Assembly: GCF_013407955.1 (NCBI RefSeq)
Contig: NZ_JACCBU010000001.1
Coordinates: forward strand, 6,634,001-6,698,000
DNA: 64,000 nt
Direction of reading: 5' to 3'
Source: Microlunatus parietis
GTDB lineage: Bacteria; Actinomycetota; Actinomycetes; Propionibacteriales; Propionibacteriaceae
The translations under genes were made by a program, and so were the position numbers. Below the pieces are notes generated by a model, which ran no database searches, was not told the origin of the DNA, and saw only the letters and a program-made list of their open reading frames with translations. Position 1 is the stretch's first letter, and every line of letters begins with the position of its first letter. Shown here in pieces: positions 58,927-64,000 of this stretch.

Positions 58927-60213
58927 TCAGCCCGTGTAGACGTGCACGTTCAGGTTGCGTTCTGCTTCCCGGATACCTTGGAAGAGGCCCCAGTGGCAGG
59001 CGTCGTCGTCACCGTTGCCGGACCCGACGTGGATGCCTCGCGCTCTGTTGTAGGAGTAGATCGCGCCACCGCTGTCACCCGGTCCGTGGCAGTAGTGGGC
59101 CCGTGCCAAGCCACCGCTGATGCCGCGGTAGTTCAGCTCGACGACATCGCCGCAGGACGAGCCGGTTCTCGCACCGGACAGGCAGACCCGGGTGCCTTCG
59201 GGGCTGGTCGAGGTTCCATAGATCGGGTAGCTGTTGTCCGCCACGGTGTCGCTGGATCCATAGACTCGGACCCATCTGGTCGGCCGCCAGCCGGCGACGT
59301 TGTTGATCGTGACGATTCCGTAGTCGTCGTCGACGAAGTCTCGCTGAGCGTGCATGTGTCCGACCCGGTGCCATTGCCCGGTCGAGGGCTGATACACGTC
59401 GAAGACGGTGCCCTCGTTGCCACAGTGTCCTGCGGTCATCATGTACCACTTGCCATCGGAATTGCTCCGCGCATTGAACGCGGTCGAGCAGTAGCCACCG
59501 GCGACCGGGCGCTTGAAGTAGAGCCCGCCGCGCAGCGGGGCATCACAGGTGCGAGGACTGAGCAGGCACGCTTCCTTGGTGACGACCGGCGTTTCGCTCG
59601 TGTCGACGATCAGACGCCCGGCACTGCGGGATCTGATTCCGTCGAGCGCTGCGGCCACGGCTGGAAGTTTGGTGACCTGGTCGGGAACGTAGAGGACGTT
59701 CCGGTTCTCGCTCGGCTTGGTCGCCATGGTGATGGCTTGCGCCGGGCCGACCGCGGCCTTGTTGAGCTGCGCGACAGTCTGCTCGAGTTCGAGCATGTCC
59801 GCGCTGAGGTCCGCCCAGGTGTTCCGGACCCGGACGACATCGGTGATCTTGCCGATTCCGGCCGCCTGGACGACGGTGTTGATCTTCGTCGCATCGCCGA
59901 CGGCGCCGATCTTGACCCGGCCGCCGTCGGCCTGATCGATCCAGAGGCCACCGAAGTGCTCGGCATCGTCGGTCACCAGTCGATCATGGAGCTCGATCGC
60001 TGCCTCCTGCCAGCCGATCCTGGCCCGGGCCTCACCGATCGTGAGGCCGAAGTCCGCGGCGAGAGAGGTGACGGCCGGGTCACTCGCGTCTGCGAGATAT
60101 CCGGCAGGCACGCGTGGATCGGCTGCCGCTGTGTCGGCGGTCGCCGCGGGTTGGGTCGCGGCGAACACCGCGAAGGCGAAGGCAGCCGCGGCGATGACAA
60201 CTCGTGAACGCAC
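58927..60213 (-). CDS. secreted trypsin-like (S1 family) serine protease
   Basis: A 428-residue exported protease with signal peptide (about 1-27), a ~170-residue pro-region (GLTIGEARARIGWQEAAIEL, then propeptide-like repeats) and an S1 chymotrypsin-fold domain from ~205. Catalytic triad: His in MTAGHCGN, Asp in DDDYGIVTI and Ser in GPGDSGGAIYS. Three likely disulphide Cys pairs are visible. This pro-region plus S1 layout is that of alpha-lytic/streptogrisin-like enzymes. Divergent from a secreted beta-helix gene. Confidence 0.88.
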   Translation of the reverse strand: MRSRVVIAAAAFAFAVFAATQPAATADTAAADPRVPAGYLADASDPAVTSLAADFGLTIGEARARIGWQEAAIELHDRLVTDDAEHFGGLWIDQADGGRVKIGAVGDATKINTVVQAAGIGKITDVVRVRNTWADLSADMLELEQTVAQLNKAAVGPAQAITMATKPSENRNVLYVPDQVTKLPAVAAALDGIRSRSAGRLIVDTSETPVVTKEACLLSPRTCDAPLRGGLYFKRPVAGGYCSTAFNARSNSDGKWYMMTAGHCGNEGTVFDVYQPSTGQWHRVGHMHAQRDFVDDDYGIVTINNVAGWRPTRWVRVYGSSDTVADNSYPIYGTSTSPEGTRVCLSGARTGSSCGDVVELNYRGISGGLARAHYCHGPGDSGGAIYSYNRARGIHVGSGNGDDDACHWGLFQGIREAERNLNVHVYTG

Positions 60214-60336
60214 TCATTCCCCCGAGAACTTGATGACGATCCGGAACCAACAGCCGCACACGCGGGCGTCCGTGATCACGACATCAGTGATGGTTGGACG
60301 CGACGAGAACGAACCACTCCCGAGCCGGAAACTCCT

Positions 60337-60350
60337 GGCAAACGCTTGCC
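60337..60350. promoter_or_regulatory. LacI-type operator GGCAAACGCTTGCC
   Basis: A 14-bp site with GGCAA/TTGCC arms and a central CG, of the shape used by LacI/GalR proteins. It lies 73 bp upstream of the beta-helix start. No LacI gene is in the window. Confidence 0.5.
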
Positions 60351-60422
60351 CGAGCTCTGGGGTTCTGACGAGACTGAGGGCACCCCTGGACCGTCTCGAC
60401 AACGTGGTGAGGTGCGGTGATC

Positions 60423-62000
60423 ATGAACGAACTGACCCGACGACGTCTCCTGGCAGCAGGCGGAGGAGTGGCGGCCTTGTCGATCCTCGGAACGACGACG
60501 GCTGAGGCCGCGGGCTGGCAGTCCAGGCTGGTCCGCCTCGACGGGCGCGGCCGGCTCAGTTATCGGGCCGACGCCGACGGCAACGAGATCCCCGACTTCA
60601 GTCATGCCGGTTACCGCGGCGGCGGTGTCGACCTGCCCGAGGTGCCGACGGTGGCGACCGTGCGGCCGGTGGAGGGCGACAACACGGCGCACCTGCAGGC
60701 CGCGATCGATGCGGTCGGCGCGCTCCCGCTCGGCCCGGACGGGCACCGCGGCGCGCTGCTGCTCGAGGCCGGGACCTACCCGGTGGCGGGCACGCTGCGG
60801 ATCCCGTACAGCGGCGTGGTGCTGCGCGGGGTCGGTGACGGCGACGACCCGGCGGTCAGCACGATCATCCGGGCCACTGGCAACACCCCGGTGCGCCGGG
60901 ACGTGCTGGTGATCGGCAGCGGCGCCAGCACCAGGTGGGCGGGCGAGGTGCCCGGGACCAGGACCGACGTGACCTCCGACCTGGTCCCCGTCGGATCCCG
61001 TACGTTCTCGGTGGCGGATTCGTCGTCGTACCGGCCGGGTGACAACGTGATCATCGTCCACCCGTGCACGGCCGAGTGGCTGGCCGCCGTCGATCATGGT
61101 GCGACCGGAGCCGACGCGGGCTGGACGGTCGGCAGCCAGCCGATCACGTACAACCGTTTCGTCACAGGCATCTCCGGGAAGTCGATCACCGTCGACGTGC
61201 CGGTCTACAACCACCTCGACCGCTCCCTCGCCACCTCGACAGTGCACCGCTGGGACCGGGCCGGGCTGGTCACCGAGTCCGGAGTGGAGGACCTTCGGAT
61301 CATGATCGAATTCGCCGGCGATCCGGACGCCGACGAAGATCATGCCTGGGTGGCGGTCCGGCTGCGCGGGCTGCAGGACGGCTGGGTCACCGGCTGCACG
61401 TTCCTGCACTTCGCCAAGGCGGGCGTGGAGACCAATGAGACGACCCGGGTCACGGTCGCCGACTGCCGGGCGCTGGACCCGGCGTCGGTGATCACCGGCG
61501 GAATGCGCTACAACTTCAACAGCGAAGGGTATTCGCAGCAGATCCTGTTCAGCGACTGTTATGCCACCAAGGCCAGGCACGCGTTCATCTCCAACGGCAC
61601 CAGCAGTGCGTCGGGCCTGGTCTTCCTGCGCGGCACCTCGGTCGGCAGCCTCGCCGCCTCGGAAGGTCACCGGAGGTGGAGCCAGGGCATGCTCTGGGAC
61701 AACCACCGCGAGGTCGACCCGGCGACCTCGATCACGCTCGGCATCTACAACCGCGGCGACTACGGCACCGGGCATGGCTGGGCGACGGTGCACTCGGTCG
61801 GCTGGAACTGCGACATGGCCGGGAAGAAGCTGGTCGTGCAGCGGCCGCCGACCGGGCAGAACTACGCGATCGGCTGTCGCGGCGTGATCACCGGCGACGG
61901 ACCGTTCGATCACCCGGCCGGGCACATCGAGGGTGCCAACCGGGCCGGGCTCAATCCGGGTTCGCTGTACCAGGCGCAGCTGGCCGACCGACTCCGCTGA
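60423..62000 (+). CDS. Tat-exported right-handed beta-helix (pectate-lyase-like) protein
   Basis: A 525-residue exported protein. Tat signal LTRRRLLAAGGGVAALSIL ending at a TAEA cleavage site. Then a beta-helix fold: DNTAHLQAAIDAVGAL, GALLLEAGTYPVAGTLRI, SGVVLRGVGDGDDP, GVEDLRIMIEF, DGWVTGCTFLHFAKAGVE and VTVADCRALDP. Catalytic residues of known lyases cannot be assigned by eye. ATG 60423 is chosen; a GTG at 60417 is in frame. A LacI-type operator upstream points to polysaccharide-linked control. Confidence 0.82.
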   Translation: MNELTRRRLLAAGGGVAALSILGTTTAEAAGWQSRLVRLDGRGRLSYRADADGNEIPDFSHAGYRGGGVDLPEVPTVATVRPVEGDNTAHLQAAIDAVGALPLGPDGHRGALLLEAGTYPVAGTLRIPYSGVVLRGVGDGDDPAVSTIIRATGNTPVRRDVLVIGSGASTRWAGEVPGTRTDVTSDLVPVGSRTFSVADSSSYRPGDNVIIVHPCTAEWLAAVDHGATGADAGWTVGSQPITYNRFVTGISGKSITVDVPVYNHLDRSLATSTVHRWDRAGLVTESGVEDLRIMIEFAGDPDADEDHAWVAVRLRGLQDGWVTGCTFLHFAKAGVETNETTRVTVADCRALDPASVITGGMRYNFNSEGYSQQILFSDCYATKARHAFISNGTSSASGLVFLRGTSVGSLAASEGHRRWSQGMLWDNHREVDPATSITLGIYNRGDYGTGHGWATVHSVGWNCDMAGKKLVVQRPPTGQNYAIGCRGVITGDGPFDHPAGHIEGANRAGLNPGSLYQAQLADRLR

Positions 62001-62013
62001 TCATCGATCTTGA

Positions 62014-62832
62014 TCAAGGTTGCCGGGTGAGCCAGCGGTGCAGGCTGGTCGCCAGCCGGACCGGCTGGTCGAGCTGGATCAGATGGTCGGCACCGTCGAT
62101 CACCTCGAGCCGGGCGCCCGGGATCAGCTCCGCCAGCCGGTGGGCCCGGTCGACCGGGATCCAGCGGTCCTGGGCACCCCAGATGATCGACACCGGCAGA
62201 TCGAGTTCGCCGTAGCGCGGCTCGATCTCATCGGTGTAAGACTGGTCGGCCTGGGCGATCTGCCGGTAGAAGGCGGCCTGCCCCTCCGCGCCGAGCCACG
62301 GCCCGGCCAGCGCCGACTCCTGCTCCGGGGTCAGCCCGTGATGGCTCGCGGTGCCCAGATAGCTGCGCAGCGCGCCCTCGTGCACCGACGGCGGCAGTTG
62401 CGGGAAGAGGTCCGGGTGCTCGCCGACGAGCCGGAAGAAGGGCGATCCCCACGGCGCCAGGGCGACCACGTCGACCAGCGCCAGCGACGCGTATCGGGCG
62501 CCGTGCAGCTGGGTCGCCCGAAGCGAGACCGCGCCGCCGTAGTCGTGCGCCACCACGTGCGGCCGGTCCAGTCCCCAGAAGTCGATCAGGTCGGCCAGCA
62601 GCTCGCCCTGCACGTCCAGCGACACCCGGTGCTCCGGGTGCTTGGACGAGCTGCCGTACCCGGGCATGTCCCAGAGGTACGTGCTGAACTCGGCGGCCAG
62701 TGCCTCCGCGTACGGACGCCAGAGCCAGGATGACCAGGGCGTGCCGTGGCAGAACACGACCGGCGGCCCGGCCCCGAGCCGCTGCCAGCGCACGGTCCGG
62801 CCGCGCCAGGCGAACGTCTCCGCCAACTCCAT
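62014..62832 (-). CDS. alpha/beta hydrolase with Asp nucleophile (haloalkane dehalogenase/epoxide hydrolase-like)
   Basis: A 272-residue alpha/beta hydrolase. Oxyanion loop FCHGTPWSSWLW, nucleophile elbow VVAHDYGGAV where Asp replaces the Ser of esterases, acid in IIWGAQDRWIP and His in GADHLIQLDQP. An Asp nucleophile is known in haloalkane and haloacetate dehalogenases and epoxide hydrolases. Start ATG 62832 overlaps nothing, but lies 2 bp from the binding-protein stop, so the two form an operon. Confidence 0.83.
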   Translation of the reverse strand: MELAETFAWRGRTVRWQRLGAGPPVVFCHGTPWSSWLWRPYAEALAAEFSTYLWDMPGYGSSSKHPEHRVSLDVQGELLADLIDFWGLDRPHVVAHDYGGAVSLRATQLHGARYASLALVDVVALAPWGSPFFRLVGEHPDLFPQLPPSVHEGALRSYLGTASHHGLTPEQESALAGPWLGAEGQAAFYRQIAQADQSYTDEIEPRYGELDLPVSIIWGAQDRWIPVDRAHRLAELIPGARLEVIDGADHLIQLDQPVRLATSLHRWLTRQP

Positions 62833-62834
62833 GA

Positions 62835-63818
62835 TCAACGGGCGTCGGCGGCCGGATCCACCTCGAAGATCTTGGCCACGTCGTCCAGCATCGCATGCGC
62901 GCCCTGCAGGCCGACCGAGCTCATCCAGATCAGGTCGGACACCTCGTGCTTGGTGCCCTTGAGCCTGTCCCACAAGGGATTCGCGATGATCTTGCCTTGC
63001 GCCTCGCGGGCCGTCGGGTCGTCCCAGGTGGCCACGAAGATGTGTTCGGCATCAAGATCGGGAATGTTCTCCGGGCTGACGTCGACCACGATCGAGTCCT
63101 GCGTGGTCGGCTGGTCCTGTGGCCGGACGAAGCCGACGTCGGACAGCACCAGGCCGGAGTAGGAGTTCTCGACGTACAGCCGGATCGTCGGCTCGCCGGC
63201 GAACCGGACGATCGAGATCTCCGGCATCGCGCCCTGCTTCTCCTTGATCGCCGCGCCGATCGCCTTCGTCCGCCGGTCGTAGTCGGCCAGCCGCTGCTCG
63301 GCCAGCTGCTCCTGGCCGAGCGTCGTCGCGGTGAGCCGGAGGTTGTCCTTCCAGAGCGCGCCGGTGGTCTCGCTGAACACCGTCGGGGCGATCGCCGACA
63401 GCTGCTCGTACAGCTTCTCGTGGCGGACCTTCGCCGACAGGATGAGATCCGGTTCGAGCTTGGCGATCTCCTCCAGATTGGGCTCCTCGAGCGAGCCGAC
63501 CGGGACGGCCTGACCGGCCTGGTCCAGCACCGGCTCGAGATAGTCGGGCAGCTCGCCGCCCTCGATTGCCCGGTACGTCGTGTAGCCGATCAACTCCGTG
63601 TCCAGGGTGAGCACCGCATCGACGAACGTCTGGTCCAGCGCAACGACCCGCAACGGGCGGGACGGGATCTCGGTCTCGCCCATCGCGTGCTTGATCGTGC
63701 GCGGAAAACCCGCGTCGGAGGCGGCCGCCGGCGGCCCGGCCGGCGCCTCGGTGGTGGTGGACTGGCAGGCGCTGGCGAGCACGAGCATGATCGCCAACAG
63801 GGCATACCGGATGCGCAT
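62835..63818 (-). CDS. iron-siderophore ABC transporter substrate-binding lipoprotein
   Basis: A 327-residue periplasmic-binding-type lipoprotein (TroA/FhuD fold): signal and lipobox VLASAC, IPSRPLRVVALDQTFVDAVL, NLEEIAKLEPDLILSA and PLWDRLKGTKHEV. A clear IdeR-type box lies upstream, so iron limitation probably induces it. Permease and ATPase genes are not in the window on this side. Confidence 0.9.
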   Translation of the reverse strand: MRIRYALLAIMLVLASACQSTTTEAPAGPPAAASDAGFPRTIKHAMGETEIPSRPLRVVALDQTFVDAVLTLDTELIGYTTYRAIEGGELPDYLEPVLDQAGQAVPVGSLEEPNLEEIAKLEPDLILSAKVRHEKLYEQLSAIAPTVFSETTGALWKDNLRLTATTLGQEQLAEQRLADYDRRTKAIGAAIKEKQGAMPEISIVRFAGEPTIRLYVENSYSGLVLSDVGFVRPQDQPTTQDSIVVDVSPENIPDLDAEHIFVATWDDPTAREAQGKIIANPLWDRLKGTKHEVSDLIWMSSVGLQGAHAMLDDVAKIFEVDPAADAR

Positions 63819-63838
63819 CGAAGGTCTCTCCCGTCACA

Positions 63839-63857
63839 AAGGTCAGGCTGACCTTAC
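63839..63857. promoter_or_regulatory. IdeR/DtxR-type iron box
   Basis: AAGGTCAGGCTGACCTTAC is a near-perfect palindrome and matches the actinobacterial iron-box pattern (TTAGGTTAGGCTAACCTAA) at most positions. It lies 21 bp upstream of the siderophore-binding-protein start and would block its promoter when iron is plentiful. Confidence 0.75.
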
Positions 63858-63867
63858 CTCACGTCGA

Positions 63868-64000
63868 TCAGGCCCCGGTGCGGCGTCCGATCTCGGCGAC
63901 CACCCGGTCCCAGGCGAACCTCGGCGGCGTCTCGTGACCGACGCCAGCGAGGTTGATCAACTCGGCGCCCGGGATCTCGCGGGCGAGGAAGGCGCCGTGC
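63868..64000 (-). CDS. alpha/beta hydrolase, C-terminal part (cut by window edge)
   Basis: The last 43 codons of a minus-strand gene that continues past the window edge: FLAREIPGAELINLAGVGHE then PPRFAWDRVVAEIGRR. The GVGHE strand end with the catalytic His and the IPGAELINL strand are typical of the alpha/beta hydrolase C-terminus. The IdeR box follows it downstream in the 3' direction and so belongs to the neighbouring gene. Confidence 0.65.
   Translation of the reverse strand, partial: HGAFLAREIPGAELINLAGVGHETPPRFAWDRVVAEIGRRTGA

Overview
The window is chromosomal DNA of a high-GC actinobacterium. Three things point there: the conserved order DUF2469 - YraN - ComM/YifB - DprA at the left edge, a very clear coenzyme F420-dependent glucose-6-phosphate dehydrogenase, and an IdeR/DtxR-type iron box at the right edge. 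GC-rich codons, GTG/TTG starts and ATGA/GTGA start-stop overlaps are frequent. A Propionibacteriales-type soil organism (Microlunatus/Kribbella-like) is my inference from style, not a proven identity. I see no rRNA, tRNA, prophage, transposase or CRISPR array.

Layout. 0-3.6 kb: DNA-processing/competence genes. 3.6-7 kb: a secreted beta-propeller, fgd and superoxide dismutase, all on the minus strand. 7-14.4 kb: a PadR regulator with a membrane partner; a fatty/branched-acid set (thiolase, short-chain dehydrogenase, enoyl-CoA hydratase); and two divergent citrate-synthase genes, one fused to a DNA-binding domain. 14.4-15.4 kb: a broken lipoprotein gene, a hairpin repeat and a tandem array. 15.4-19 kb: a KDPG aldolase - KDG kinase - penicillin-binding protein operon.

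19-40 kb is a large carbohydrate/sugar-acid catabolic island: a dpp/opp-type ABC transporter, a glycosidase-like protein, an aldose-epimerase-like protein, an enolase-superfamily dehydratase, a Rid protein, an IclR regulator, a Gfo/Idh oxidoreductase, a creatininase-like hydrolase, three amidohydrolases, a DapA-family aldolase and a MalEFG-type ABC transporter. A VapBC toxin-antitoxin pair sits in the middle. Five promoters in this island share a tandem 20-bp repeat that I propose is the binding site of the IclR protein, tying the island into one regulon.

40-49 kb: a dehydrogenase operon behind a perfect palindromic operator, a group of GNAT acetyltransferases, a trans-aconitate methyltransferase, a decayed hydrolase gene, an RpiR regulator and a PIG-L deacetylase/double-GNAT pair. 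49-53 kb: a methyltransferase, a repeat-bounded non-coding stretch, then the divergent muropeptide-recycling pair NamZ/MurQ and an HNH nuclease. 53-64 kb: an RND transporter carrying a ~200-residue coiled-coil hairpin, a CobW metallochaperone, a secreted trypsin-like protease, a secreted beta-helix protein, an Asp-nucleophile alpha/beta hydrolase and an iron-siderophore binding lipoprotein.

Several families of short repeats run through the window. (1) A dispersed element with core CCCTTCGACAGGCTCAGGG at six loci, three of them inside reading frames. (2) A ~65-77-nt hairpin in three copies with a compensatory change. (3) A ~70-nt two-hairpin element following two genes. Function assignments come from reading the proteins by eye; no search was run.
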